In this document: piece after piece, positions 1 through 11,326 of the stretch
How positions within the stretch are numbered: position 1 is the stretch's first letter
Layout of the letters: each line of letters opens with the position of its first letter
Assembly: GCA_015680685.1 (NCBI GenBank)
Contig: MNCI01016507.1
Coordinates: forward strand, 79,111-143,110
Origin: Gnetum montanum
Lineage: Eukaryota; Streptophyta; Gnetopsida; Gnetales; Gnetaceae
DNA length: 64,000 nucleotides
Direction of reading: 5' to 3'
Program-made: the position numbers and the translations under genes
Notes under the pieces: model-generated
The model's input: the letters and a program-made list of their open reading frames with translations, nothing else
The model's database searches: none
Told to the model about the DNA's origin: nothing

Positions 1-657
1 CATGATAGTGTCTACTACCTTCTCTTCGGTGGTCTCTTCCTTGATCACGATTATGATTAGAATGCCCACCTTTGTCATGTGTCCTTGTTCCTTTTTCAAA
101 CACTTTTTTCTATTGGTATCAGCACCTGTGTTGTGAATAGTAGAATGCAGGTTCTGATATATAATTCCTTGGCCAAATTCAATGGAAGGAACATCGTTAT
201 ATGGGTGACTACCTAAGGTAGGTTCATCACCCTCATTTTCACTTAAAATGTGGGGGGCATCCTTGGACCATTTTTCCTTCAAAGACTTATGGTGTCTCTC
301 CTGTTGCATATCCCTTTGACATTGCACCTCTATGGGATGATAGTCTCTTGAATCATAGTCCTGCACAATGTATTCTACGTGTAAGTGTTGCATGCCTATT
401 CTTGTAAGACCACGAAGAAGAATACTTGGGACTAAACGGTCAGGAGGTAACAGTATGTTACCTTCCAAGTCACATCAACACAGTTGTTCATCTTGATGAA
501 GACTAAAGGTGAATTCAGGTACATATTCATTGGGATGAATATATACCACATGAAACTATTGAGAAATTGATAGATCAACATCATGTATATCCTACTGTCA
601 ATTGCTTCTTATGTTAGTCGTAGGCAGTGAAGTGCTTTTGTGTGAAGAAGAAGACAT
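1..657 (-). pseudogene. Gag-like first ORF of a minus-strand LTR retrotransposon, N-terminal part, leaves window at position 1
   Basis: Read leftward, an ATG at 657-655 opens a frame beginning with a serine-rich stretch (MSSSSHKSTSLPTT). It keeps the same frame to position 1, about 219 codons. Four in-frame stops (two TGA, two TAG) all lie before about position 475; the remaining roughly 158 codons are fully open. The product is hydrophilic, with acidic and His/Gln-rich stretches and no domain I can name. It lies about 115 bases downstream of a tRNA-Asp-like primer-binding site and an LTR on the same strand, the normal place for gag, so I call it gag by position. It is among the best-preserved frames in the window. 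Whether it has a capsid fold cannot be judged from this fragment. Confidence 0.55.
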
Positions 658-770
658 CTTGTCTTGTTCAGTGTGCAGTGTACTATTATCTTTTTCCTTA
701 ACCAATCATAAGGGTTCATTCCAACAATGTAAATGATTTCCTAAGTTCTACTTAGTGCATAAACAACTAC

Positions 771-789
771 GTCCCTGGAAATGGTGCCA
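771..789 (-). other. Primer-binding site, tRNA-Asp type
   Basis: The reverse complement reads TGGCACCATTTCCAGGGAC. This resembles the TGGCGCC...CCGGGGA class that primes many plant Gypsy elements from tRNA-Asp, with C-to-T/G-to-A changes. It sits one base beyond a CA dinucleotide that would end the LTR. The gag-like ATG lies downstream on the same strand. Confidence 0.55.
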
Positions 790-790
790 A

Positions 791-1650
791 TGATGAGCGG
801 CAAGGTAGCCCTACACTCAACCATACAAATACAAGAATTTCACGCATGATCCGATCAAATTCCAAGGACTAAGTGCCTATGGGTCTTTGTGGAACAATAA
901 TGGGTTGGTTAATTGTTGTCTTCCCAATATCCTACACTAGTAAGGAGGGGGAGAGAGATAACTAAGTAACTAATCTAAATTAACTATTTATTAACTAATT
1001 TCTAATTACTCCTAACACCAGCATCCATTCCCAATTGCCGTACACATCTTGAACCAATGCAATGCTATTGAGATTACGAAATGCTAATCATCACTGGGTT
1101 ACCAAGCGCTACACACATGCTCGAAGCGATCGTAGTAAGTGTATTTAACTAAGAGAGTTTTAGGGTGAGAGAAATCATTAATCAAATAGGAAAGCATTAA
1201 ATAATAATTAATTCTAATTAATCTATTCTGAATGCTACAAGATTTATCATAAAGTTCATCTTTATTCTCATACACAAAGTGTTCTTAAGTACACAATGCT
1301 CAAATAAAGATTCGTTTACTCTATGAATCCTACTATGGGCATGCAAAAATAATTCTAACTCTGGAGGGAAAAAATGGCAAGGGTTTGGATAAGGGACTAA
1401 CTGTCTAATGTGGAAACCAAAGGCGATGCCTGTTATTTATAGGCAAAAAGACAAGCCGCGATATTAGGTATTTGACATTACATGGTTAGATCTGATATCA
1501 TGGATGTGATATCATGGTTCATCACCCTTGGATTACCTAAAACTAGGGTGAACCTGGTAGAGATCTCTACTCAAGTGAATCCATAAGAAAATGAAGAATG
1601 GATCCAACCATTCTATGAAGTGAACTGTAAGAAGTATAGTACCCTAACTA
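791..1650 (-). repeat. 5' LTR of the left-edge minus-strand element (outer boundary approximate)
   Basis: The inner edge is fixed by the primer-binding site at 771-789. The segment holds a TATA-like box on the minus strand at 1434-1441, about 640 bases from the inner edge, as expected for an LTR with a long R-U5. It shares the exact 15-mer CTCAAATAAAGATTC (1299-1313) with another minus-strand LTR at 6464-6478, and the surrounding order of motifs is similar. The second copy lies outside the window, so the outer edge cannot be fixed; the start of gag-like sequence near 1658 sets a limit. Confidence 0.5.
1434..1441 (-). promoter_or_regulatory. LTR TATA box
   Basis: The minus strand reads TATAAATA inside the presumed LTR. 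It is followed by a GC-richer stretch before the R-U5 region. Position and orientation fit retrotransposon promoter use. Confidence 0.4.
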
Positions 1651-1657
1651 AGATAGA

Positions 1658-2960
1658 GTGGGCATACCTACCCTTGCTTATCTTGAAATAGAGAAGCATT
1701 TATTGGAAAATGAGATGGGTAAGAAGACACTTCCCTTTTCATATATTCTTAGAAAACTTTGTAAAATGCAAAAGATAGCTCACTACTCCAATGATGTGGT
1801 TCGCAGAGCTCCTATCACATCATGGCAAGTGATGATGAAAGACAAGGTACCTGCCAAGCTTAAAAAAGAGGAACAAGCACCACCACCACCACCTAAATTA
1901 CTAGAAATGATACTTGAGATGCTGGCAACTACATAACATCTAAGAAAACTTATAAAATAATAGCTACAATAACAAGCCTCCAGAGGTGGTGGAGAATCTT
2001 CTGTGTATAGAACAACCACAAGCCATTTGAAGGAGGTCACAGGGATCATTAGCTTATTGGATGATGAAATAACTTTGTTTTTCTCTTCATAAGGAAACTA
2101 GGATTCCATTTGGTCCAATCACAATAGCAAAGAAGTCACTATGTTCATGCCAAGATAAGCATTTTCTAATATCTCTAGAATGTAACAACCTTGTTTGTAT
2201 TGATGGAAAAAGGATAAGAAGAGACAATATTAGTTATGTCAAACAAGGGCTAAGAGATAGTAGTTGAGATGGTGGTAAATGAAATTAGAGAAGGTTTAAG
2301 TGCTTTTGTAGCATTTGTTCCTAATATTAATATCATGATAGATGTACAAGCATTAGTAGAGGCAAAGAGTAGAGGGATGAATCTAGCCTAATATGAGAAA
2401 GTATTTGAGTGACTAGTGGAAGCTAGGAAACCAATTCTAGAGAACTTTAATCTCTCAAAAGATATTTTAGCTACTTAATCATATTTGTTAGAGACAAGGA
2501 ACAAGCTGTTGATGGCAAATTTGTAACTCAAGAAGGACACATAGCACATGCTACTGTAGACTTAGTGACATTATGAACAACACACAACAACAAGCTAGGA
2601 ATAATCCTTATACTCCCTCAACCAAAAGAGTTCCTAGGCAAAACAACACAAACAACCAGGTTAGGAAATCTGAAGCAAATGTGCCAAAATGACTAGACTT
2701 CACTTCCATGCCTAGAAGAATCCCACTTCAACAAGAAGAAAATGATGAACATAAGACTTATGATATAGTTGAGGATTTAAAAAAAACTAAGGCTAACATT
2801 TCAATGTATAAGCTTTTTCATTTTAATGAAATGAAAGATGTGATTCAAAAGATAGCCCATACATCTGAAACCAATAAAGAAAAATCTCCAGTGATTGAAA
2901 GGTGAGTTCATTTTTTAGAAAGTCCTAATGTGTTATCAATACAAAGCATAAGCAATTCCA
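1658..2960 (+). pseudogene. Gag relic of a plus-strand Ty3/Gypsy fragment
   Basis: The frame opening near 1658 runs about 90 codons and ends in a Lys/Glu-rich then proline-rich tract (PPPPPK), after which it decays into many stops. A second open piece at 2708-2905 is Glu/Lys-rich and leads into the protease relic at about 2990. The stretch at 2755-2830 matches, in reverse complement, 4010-4085, so a second gag copy of the same family lies on the opposite strand. The 5' LTR of this fragment is missing; a minus-strand LTR of another element lies directly upstream. Assignment to gag rests on order (before protease) and on that second copy. Confidence 0.5.
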
Positions 2961-2989
2961 TGTCAAATAAGAAAGAACAACCTTCTTTC

Positions 2990-3423
2990 CTAACAACTTT
3001 GATTATTTTGGGAAAGAATGCTCATAATTGTTTAATGGATTATTGTGAAACTATTATTGTCATGCTATTTGAGGTATGTAAAACATTAGAAGCATGAATG
3101 CTACCACAAGAAAGAAGTCTGATACAACTTGATGGGTCTAATGTACCTTTAGTAGGGTCATTAAAAGGAGTTAAGGTACAACTTAAACAATACCCTAGTT
3201 TTACATGTTATACAAATATTTTAGTAGTTGATAGGTCATCCACTTATGGTGTCCTTTTATCTAGGACTTTCAAAGCCAAGTTTGGGGGCTTCTTTAGGTT
3301 AGACTTCTCAAAATTATTAATTCCTATTAAAGGAAAATCTAAATGTATGATTCTACCAAGAGAGCCTTTCTATAAAAAAGTGGTAACAACTTTTGATCAA
3401 CAAAATCATTCTTTGAAAAATTA
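2990..3423 (+). pseudogene. Retropepsin (aspartic protease) relic of the plus-strand Gypsy fragment
   Basis: The frame from about 2999 reads GKNAHNCLMDY, a decayed version of the retropepsin flap/active-site region; the usual Asp-Ser-Gly-Ala is replaced by DYCE. After one stop (3095-3097) it stays open to 3421. It carries the hallmarks of plant Gypsy protease C-termini: DGSNVPLVGSLKGVKVQL, a Val-Asp followed by STYGVLLSR, then GGFFRLDFS and LIPIKG. The active site is damaged, so the enzyme is dead. The order gag-protease on the plus strand fits the preceding relic. Confidence 0.75.
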
Positions 3424-3633
3424 AAATACTAAACTTTGTATTGGAGTTATCAAAGTTGGGCTTGGTGAACATGTTATAAATGACCATGAGAGTAAAATTT
3501 CAGAAATAAATCCTTTTGCTTCTAGTGAATGTGAAGAAATTTATGAAGATGTCTTGCCTTATCATCAACATGATAATGAAACATGTCTTTTGGGTGACCC
3601 ACCACCATTACTAGAGGACAAAGATATAAAGGA

Positions 3634-3850
3634 GATCCTAACCATTAAAAAATTGGAAGACATGTGAAATTTTGATGAAATATTTATTGGACATATTCCT
3701 AGAAAATAAAATTATGTTCCTAATGCATTAGCTCAAATGGCCACTACTATAGATGTTCCTTTTAGAACAAATGCTTGTGATTCTGAAATAATTATTGAAA
3801 AGGTTAACTCCTATTCTATTCTAGATAATATCTTTCTAGTATAACTAAAG
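3634..3850 (+). pseudogene. RNase H C-terminal remnant; reverse transcriptase deleted
   Basis: With two in-frame stops the frame reads FDEIFIGHIPRK then NYVPNALAQMAT. This is the pattern at the end of plant Gypsy RNase H domains (HIPR-x-QN-x3-DALA-x-LA). Only about 200 bases separate it from the protease relic, so the reverse transcriptase and most of RNase H have been lost by internal deletion. No integrase follows; the sequence changes near 3890 to an opposite-strand gag relic. Confidence 0.65.
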
Positions 3851-3889
3851 TAGTTAGGAAAGGAGGTTGGTCCTTATCCTATTACTAAA

Positions 3890-5680
3890 GAATTGGTGTG
3901 TCAAGGATTCCAACACCATCTATGAAATGAACTTGTTTCTCATTTGTAGGGGTCTCACCTTTATCTCTAGATTCATTGATCAATCCATGTATAGCCTCTT
4001 TTTCTTACTTAAATTATAATAGTTCATACATGGAAATGTTAGCCTTAACACTTTTCAAATCCTCTATAAGATCATAGGTTTTTATCTCACTTTTGAGCTC
4101 AAGCTGGTTTTAGTTGGAATGATTATAGATTTATAATGATGTTCTAGGTTGTGTCTATTGTTGAAATGTATTATTGTGGTTTCATTTGCTAGGAGGAATG
4201 TATATGTTTCCTTTTGGATAACTATAGTTGTTCATGATGTCACTTATCTTCCTAAATCATGCATTTGCAAAGGTAGGTTCATTGATCATGACTTCATCAA
4301 AGGATGCTATTGGTTCATTTTCAATTTCACTAGGGATTACTAGAACCTTTAGTAAGGCTTTTCCATTTTGGTTGTTTTGTAATTCTTATGTAATATCCCC
4401 ATATAAGGCTTGAAATTGTGGGGAAGACTCCTTAGAATATTATCTAGTGTTATGTAACCTACAATCTTAGTTGAATGCTGCTTTTCCTAGGTTTCCATTT
4501 GCCTTATTATATTGATTTCTTGTCTTAACATCATTGAGTTTTAGTTTAATTATGTCATTAGAAAGCTTTTGTAAGGTGCTTAAGACATTGTTCATTATAT
4601 TTTGACCCTCAACTTTAGGTAAGTTGAAGTTTGTGTAGTCTCAATGTTAGAGATAGAGGGTATAGAGCAAGGATTCATAATAGATTGAATTAAGGCCTTT
4701 GATTAATCATCATTTAGGCCAAGGTTTTGAGGAAATATAGAAGAAGAAGTATTTGGACTTTGAATATTTTGTAGAGAGTTGAGGATTGGAGGATTGGGTT
4801 GAAAACAATTTGGGACTATTGGATTTGGAAACCTAAGTCAAGAGTTCCGAATTGGGACTACAATGAGTTTATGAGAGATGGATTTCAACTACATTGGACA
4901 TGGATCCTTGCAACTTGATGATATTTGGATCAAATTTGATTGCATATGTAAAGATGGGATCTATGATTGAGAGGAAAAAGTTTAATATTTCTTCTAGTTG
5001 TGGTTGCATCTCACTAGGAACATCTGACAATTGTTGAAGGAATCTTAAATGAAAATTTCTAATAGTTTCCCCACTAGGTTTTCAAAGGCTAGTAAAGTTA
5101 CCAAAATAGAACATTGAAGATGGAATAATTTAGAAAGATCATAATGTTAAAAAGGAATAATAGGAAGTAGAGAGAAGAGAGAACTTAGAAGATTCATTAA
5201 TGGCCACAAGTAGCCATGGTGGTAGTACATAGTAGCTACAACAAGTGGTACTGATAGCTTGTAGATAAAAATGCCATTCAATAATGACTAATAGCAACAA
5301 CAATAAGAAACATCCAAGAAGCAACTAATTACACACATGAAACTAGGCAATGAGTTTCATGTAGCAACAACAACACTAATATGAAAAATGTAGAAGAGAT
5401 ATGGGATTAGGAGATAGTGAAATAGAATAGGAGAAGGGATATGGGAAAAAGGAAGAAGGTGCAAGATATGAAAGAAAAAGAGAGAAGCCAAGAGACTTTT
5501 CTTTCTCTTTACTTCCTTCAATGATAATAATCATTCCCATTCTTCATCTATGCTATGGGCTTTTATGGCTCTTATATTCTTCTCCTTCTCCTTATTTTTG
5601 CCATATTTGCCTGCAACTTTGATGTTAGAATATTACTCTATTTTACCAAAAGAAAGGCAAAAAATGAAATTTATTAACCA
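3890..5680 (-). pseudogene. Gag/leader relic of a minus-strand Gypsy element, same family as the plus-strand fragment
   Basis: The reverse complement of about 4010-4085 closely matches the plus-strand gag piece at 2755-2830 (GAGGATTTgAAAA... CTAAGGCTAACATTTC in both). No open frame above about 60 codons survives. It is bounded on the right by a possible primer-binding site and an LTR in the same orientation, so the order is LTR-leader-gag, cut off near 3890 where it meets the opposite-strand fragment head to head. The purine-rich tail region (5390-5500) is likely leader. Confidence 0.45.
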
Positions 5681-5699
5681 TCGACATTATGAGCATTGG

Positions 5700-6840
5700 C
5701 AGTAATTTATTTTTTAACTAAACTATAGCATTCCATTAATAGAACATCAATTAAATTTAATCTAGACATTAGAATTGTTAGTATGAATTGATTGATGGGA
5801 AATTAAAACTTATGATTTTATTGGATGCATGAGGCCTCATTTGCAAGTGATGTTGGTGTCAATAAGTACTTCAACATCCAACCATGAGTCACAAGTGTTC
5901 ACATGCAACCTAATCATAGTCCATGGATGGACTATGTAAGTATACTAGTAAGTTGATGTTAAGTTTGTAATCATTTTCTTCTCACTTAGAGCTAGCAAGG
6001 AGCAAATCATATGGTTTAACTCTTAGTGAAGTATATGATAAACTAATGTTATTTGGCTTTAAATGTGCTACATGTGAACATAATGAAAATAATTATAAAT
6101 TCTAATTATAAGTACAACGAAATTATAAATATTTTCTATCATACAGTGATAAGCATATGTCCTTTTTTTTTGTACATGTCCCAAGCTAATGTAATTTTTA
6201 TTGAGATTACTAAGTAACTTTACTATTGAATCAATCAAGAAAAGTAAATACTGGATAACTAAATAATTACACTTATCCTCAAAACCAATACTTATTTTGC
6301 CTTAATAATAAACAATGGAATAGTAAATGACTTAGGAAAAGTAAATGACTTAATAAAATTAAACATTATAGAAAATTAAAACTATGCTAACTGAGATACT
6401 AAAATGATGAAGAATAATCTTGATCTTTATTTCCATTCATGAATTATGTTCATGAAGAATCCACTCAAATAAAGATTCCATATAACTATAATTCACCATA
6501 CTGTAACCATTCATTCTAACTCTAACTTTATGAAAATAAATTACATGGCATTCCATACAACTTGTGTTTTTGATATGCTAGCGGGGTAGTATTTATAAGC
6601 ATGATCATGGCCTACTATATCGTATTTACGATGATGTATGCAAAGCTATGATATCATAACTATAATATTATAGACGTTGATAATTCTCATTTTATCATAC
6701 CTCCACAACTAACTTAAAATTCATCTTCAAGTTCAAACAAAAAGAGTATAGAATTCGTTACAAACTTTTGGGGTTATATGGGCTTTGACATTTCAACACA
6801 TCTTTACATGACTAACTCTCCTATGGATGCCACATTATGA
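5700..6840 (-). repeat. Diverged 5' LTR of the minus-strand gag relic (boundaries approximate)
   Basis: It carries a minus-strand TATA-like box at 6590-6597 and the 15-mer CTCAAATAAAGATTC at 6464-6478 shared with the LTR at 791-1650. Its inner edge is inferred from a possible primer-binding site at about 5678-5702 (minus strand GCCAATGCTCATAATGTCG). I cannot name a matching tRNA, so both edges are soft. Confidence 0.35.
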
Positions 6841-6926
6841 TTTATGTGGTGTTACAAAATTATTATGCAATGTATGATCAATACATATGACAAAATCAAA
6901 ATAAAACAAAGCAAAATTAAACTTGA

Positions 6927-7788
6927 TATAGTTTTCTTCATGTTCCAGGTAGTGGTGGCTCATCCATTGGCTTCTTTCCCTTGTTCTTCTAATCTAGGGT
7001 TGTGTACTATCTATGTAAATTTAGCGATGTTGGTTGGTGCCCTATATGGTCTTGTTGATCACCTAGGAACTTAGAAAATGTAAATGAGGCTACTAAAGTA
7101 AAAATGTAATGCACATCTGTAAAATAAATGCATAGAATAAAAAAATCCATGTTAACTTGCACAAAAAATGGAACAATAAAGTTTATTATTGATAAAAATA
7201 AAGAAAGTTTAGAGTGTGTACAAGTGGTGCCTAAGGGAAGCAAAGGGTTCACTCCATTGGGGGTTTGGAGACTGTTGATGCTCATAGCCTTGAATGCCAT
7301 AGTCAACTTTACAATCCAGATGCTTCATAACTCCCACAATCATACAAACTTGTTGTACTCCTCACCACATATGTTGTGTTGATGGTTCAAGGGAGTAAGA
7401 TGTGTAGGTGTTTTGGGTTACAAAGAAGAGCCACACTAGGAGTCTTGATGTCTAGGTTGCTCATCATTGCTACAAAACCTCACACAATCTTAGGGATGGA
7501 ACAATGATCACAATGGCTATGGGTTCCATGCTGAAATTGTGCCAAAATATTTATGTTTTAAAGGGATTCTCAAAGTTATTGGATTCAAAAAAATGGTTGA
7601 ATCCCTTTATGATGTCAAGCTTGGTTTATATAGGTTTCATGGCCATAATATTTATTACAAACTTCTATCCTAATTGTTGGTATATTTATGTCATGTGTAG
7701 GTGTTGCAAGTGCCTAAATCTAGCATGGTTTCCATGTATGATAAGTTTTAAAACCACAAAGGTGCCAAAATCATTCTAGTTACCAAAA
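6927..7788 (-). repeat. Element E 3' LTR, left (R-U5 side) piece
   Basis: It aligns with the left part of the intact LTR at 47906-48720. Clear anchors are GATCACC-tAGGAACTTAgAAAATGTAAATG at 7056-7085 against 48030-48060, a TATA-like stretch near 7636-7645 against 48549-48556, and the run ending CCAAAAATAG at 7782-7792 against 48713-48722. The piece stops exactly at the ATAGT target duplication of element A and resumes at 27745. Confidence 0.75.
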
Positions 7789-7793
7789 ATAGT
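7789..7793. other. Target-site duplication of element A, left copy (ATAGT)
   Basis: ATAGT here and at 27740-27744 flank element A exactly. Removing A and one copy rejoins E's 3' LTR into a sequence that aligns across the junction with the intact LTR at about 48715-48735. Confidence 0.85.
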
Positions 7794-9248
7794 TATAGTA
7801 ATCAAAAACATCAATGGCTGGAACACCAAGGGGTCAACGGGTACATAGCCTAGCCCTACATCCATGTAAGGGCCATATTGGAGGTAGAGATGGGGTCCCT
7901 TGAATGGTCTTATCAATTGAATAGGGGCTTACAGAGTGCAAATAGTGTTAATGCAAATGGTGCTAAGTGTTGGGTGTTGTTAACTATGTTAGCCATGTGA
8001 ACAGTGTTGAGCGTAGATAGTGATAATGATGTGAATAGTGCTAAGCATAGTCACATTTTTTGGTAGAATAAAAGAGTGAAAAAAATTCAATAAATGCAAT
8101 GAAAATGCAAGGGAGGAAGAGAGAAAAATGCAAAACCACCCCAAATGGGGTTAAGCATAGCTAACTCTAAAAGGGGTTTAGAAGTATGCATTGTACAATA
8201 GGTGTAGTGGAGAGCATAGTCATAGTCTCGATGATATTGGGCTGTGAAGTTTGGCACTCATCATGATGTCCATGTGTACTAGGTTGGTCACTATAGTGTA
8301 ATGTGGGCTATGGTGTTTGGCTAGGCTGTAGGGGGGCTATAGCGTGCTGTGGTCTACAACTCTACCTCTCTGGGTCACTGGTGTGCCTTTGGATCTTGTT
8401 TGCCCAAATGCTAAATGCCAAAGTTGAAAAATGCTCAAAATGCCCAAGGTGGGGCTATTTATAGGATTAGGGTTGCCAAAAAATGCGGATTAGCTACCAC
8501 ATGGTACAAGGGTAGTTGGGACTACACTCAACCTCAACTATGCTCATCCCCAACTATACTTAGCCCTAACTATGCTTGATCCCAACTATGCTCTAGAGTG
8601 TAGTCCTAACAGTTAGAAAAATATATCAAAATTTTTGTTTGAATGCTAACTACATTGACTATGCTCTAAAGCATAGTTCCAACAGTGGAGAGCATACTCT
8701 TGAAACTTAGAAAAATTTGTAGCTTGTGTCATTGTTTTAACACTTAGAAAAAATCTTGCAAAACTAGTTATTGTGTGTTGACTATGTTGACTAAGCTCTA
8801 GAGCATAGTCCCAGTAGTGGAGAGTATAGTCTCAACACTTAGGAAAATTTGCAACTTGTATCATCATTCTAACACTTAGAAAAAATCTTGCAAAACTGAT
8901 TGTTGTGTGTTGACTATGCTCTAGAGCATAGTCCTACTAGTGGAGAGCATAGTCTCAACACATAGAAAAATTTCGTAGCTTGTGACCTTATTTGGACACT
9001 TAGCCAAAATTGTAGAAAAATAGTCATTGAAGTTAACTATGCTCTACTCCAATGGAGAGTGTAGTCCCAACACCTAGACAAATTTTTAGAAAGTGTCATC
9101 ATTCTGACACTAAGAAAAATTTTATGAATTTAGTAGTTTGAGCTAACTATGCTCAACATTTAGAAAAATTTGAACAAAGTGCCACCATTTTGACACTTAG
9201 CAAAATTTGTAGTTGAGATGCCAAAACTTAAAATTTTGTGGTGTTTCA
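7794..9248 (-). repeat. Element A 3' LTR
   Basis: It pairs with 26294-27739. A TATA-like box lies at 8456-8463 (minus strand TATAAATA), so U3 is 8464-9248 and R-U5 is 7794-8455. U3 holds repeated palindromes built on CTATGCTCTAGAGCATAG, spaced by units containing ACACTTAGAAAAA. The best, at 8912-8933, is a perfect 22-base palindrome. Confidence 0.85.
8456..8463 (-). promoter_or_regulatory. TATA box of element A 3' LTR
   Basis: TATAAATA on the minus strand. The same box occurs in the other LTR of A at 26980-26987. Confidence 0.5.
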
Positions 9249-9265
9249 TTAGCCCCACATTGTTG
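9249..9265 (-). other. Degraded polypurine tract of element A
   Basis: The minus strand reads AATGTGGGGCTAA directly before the LTR start TGAAACACC. The corresponding site in element B (21504-21516) is AAAGAGGGGTCAT, which is cleaner. Confidence 0.45.
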
Positions 9266-10365
9266 ACATATAGAGGAGTGGCTTGAGAGATGTCAACAAA
9301 GAATTGCAAAACACCATAGTAGACATAGCATCAACATTGCTCATCAATACTAGATCAGGTGTAATTTGAGCATGTTAAAGAGTGCTATGGATAGGGGTAT
9401 GCTAGGGAAAATGATGTAGGTAATACTAAGGAGATGAAATGCAAGCATGGGAGATGAAATGCAAATAATGTATCATGATATAAGATGCAAAGTTAGCATG
9501 GTTAATGATGACCATGGCATGAAGTGGCTTGCCCTTGAAATGTTGACCTCTCATTGGAGTACTCATGAGAGAGTTAAAGTTGATCTAAGGTTGGGCTAGT
9601 TGTGAAACTATAGAATTTTCAATTTGCTTGGGATGTGCTTTCCCTCATTCCATTTTTTCTCTTGCTTTGCTATGAGGTGAACCTCCATTGGATCTAGCTC
9701 ACTACTGAATGCTAGCTACAGGGTGTTGGCCATCGAGTGGATGGGCTTTATGGGCCATCAAGTAAATGGGCTTTGCTTTTGATGCAACCACATTGCGTAT
9801 TTAGGATAGGTGTTTCCTCACAAGGATGAGGTGATTACATCCACTTGGGCTTTGACCAGCCAATAGAGGCTCCCCATGGGATGAGTTACATTACATATTC
9901 CATGTGTTCAATGGTGTGATGTGAAGAGAGTATGCCATGTGCATTTATAATGTGTATGCATTATAGGGTTTGAATGTAGGGGAATGTAAGAAATGCAAGA
10001 GGATATGGGAATGCAAGAGTGAATGTGCATAGGCTAAAACAAGATGAGGGGAATGTACACTCTTGAGTGGCTTTGCTAGCCTAATCAAGCACATCAGAGC
10101 AATGTGGTAACTTGTTGCTATGATGATAAGAAACTTTGCATGATAACCTCTAGGGCTTCATCCTGTAAACACAACTCTGAAAAGACAAGAAAAGCACAAA
10201 ACATGAAATACAAGTGAAATGCCAGATGCAAAGATGTTGTAGATGTGTGAAAAGCTGAACTAGTTGCAAGTGTGCAAGTAGCCAATAAAAGTGCCAGTAC
10301 GATGATGCTATGAGTGCCCCAAAGGTTGCACCAATGATAGGTGATCCAAAAGATTAGCAACATGC
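9266..10365 (-). other. Element A 3' non-coding region with conserved splice-acceptor-like site
   Basis: No frame is convincingly coding. The segment aligns with B 20380-21500 and, more loosely, with E 28279-29110. Near 10160-10200 the minus strand reads a pyrimidine stretch, TTTACAG, then GATGAAGCCCTAGAGG, encoding DEALEVIMQ for a short frame. The same arrangement occurs in B and E. This could be a splice acceptor for a short 3' exon. Confidence 0.4.
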
Positions 10366-10650
10366 TAGTTTAAAGTCTTGGTAAACCGTGAACCCAGTTT
10401 AAGGTCTTGGTAGACTATGGGATGCTAGTTTAGAAAAATAGCAGACTTCAGGGTGCTAGTTTAACATCATAGTAGATGGCATATGTGGGTACCAATTAAA
10501 AATCATAGCAAATGAGCTATTGTGCCAGTTTAATGTCATGACCTAAGGATGAACTGTGTCAATTTTAGCATCATGGCAGATGACTGTTGTGCCAATTTTA
10601 ACATCAAGGTAGATAGCTATGGCAATTTTAGCATCATGGTAGAGAAGTTT
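10366..10650 (-). repeat. Short tandem array of about 30-38 bp units in element A
   Basis: About nine imperfect units share the minus-strand core TGATGTTAAACTAGCAC, alternating with GACCTTAAACTGG types. One unit at 10459-10483 contains CATCTACTATGATGTTAAAC. The array occupies the place where RT/integrase would lie in an autonomous relative. The matching array in B (19430-20380) is about three times longer. Confidence 0.7.
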
Positions 10651-11326
10651 TGTGCTTATCTTGCTTCTGTGACATATAGTTTTGCATGCATAGCCATGCT
10701 CTATGCCCACAAGATCTTGCAAAAGTCAACTAGAAAAATAACATCAAGCGACAACTATGTAACAAGGTTAATGTGCACAAGTGAAAGGAAAGCAATGTGA
10801 AAAGTGATAGTTTTGGGCCATTCTGGGCAACAATGATAGTTTAAGGCCTTTTCAAGCCATATGTTTTTGTAATTTCATAATTTTTTCCTTTTTATTTTTA
10901 TGTGTTTTTTATGTTTTTCAAATGCAATGCATAGGCTAAGTGGATGGATGCATAAATGAAGCAAAGTAATGTGTAAACTAAGCAAGTAGACGAGATGTAA
11001 ATGCATGAGGAAATGCAATGTAAGGAAAAAGAAAAAATTCATGGCACATGTAGGCAAGGGGTAATTAGGTTCCTAGTGCATTTTTTACCAAGGAAAAGTC
11101 TTGGTCAAGTAGTTGCTTCCTAACTAGGTGTGGATTAGGGGGCATGTAAGGCTTAGGATCCTTTGGGGGCTATTGGCTTCAACCACTTGTTTGAGTGTGT
11201 TATCCTTAGGCATTGCATTGGTTGTCACAATTGTACCACCAGGAAACTCCACCTCTAACACTTGCTCCATGTTTATATTGTGGGTAGCTAGAGGGAAGAC
11301 ATTATCACCATGGATGATAACTTGAT
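10651..11326 (-). pseudogene. Element A post-gag coding relic, broken by insertion of element B
   Basis: On the minus strand the frame between 11360 and 11124 reads HGDN, then NINMEQVLEVEFPGG, then KQVVEANSPQR. Its first 11 codons lie in the start of B's LTR by chance. The segment aligns with B 18790-19100 (YGDN, IDIAQVLEEEFFG, RVVEANNF). The pattern resembles the region after the Gypsy protease. The 5' part continues on the other side of B, from 22735 rightward. The left part (10651-11040) is non-coding and matches B 19100-19400. Confidence 0.6.
11322..11326. other. Target-site duplication of element B, left copy (TTGAT)
   Basis: TTGAT here and TTGAC at 22735-22739 flank B; four of five bases match. 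Joining A across B restores GGAGGTCAAGTTATCATCC on the minus strand, which matches the uninterrupted paralogous stretch inside B at 18784-18803. Confidence 0.75.
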
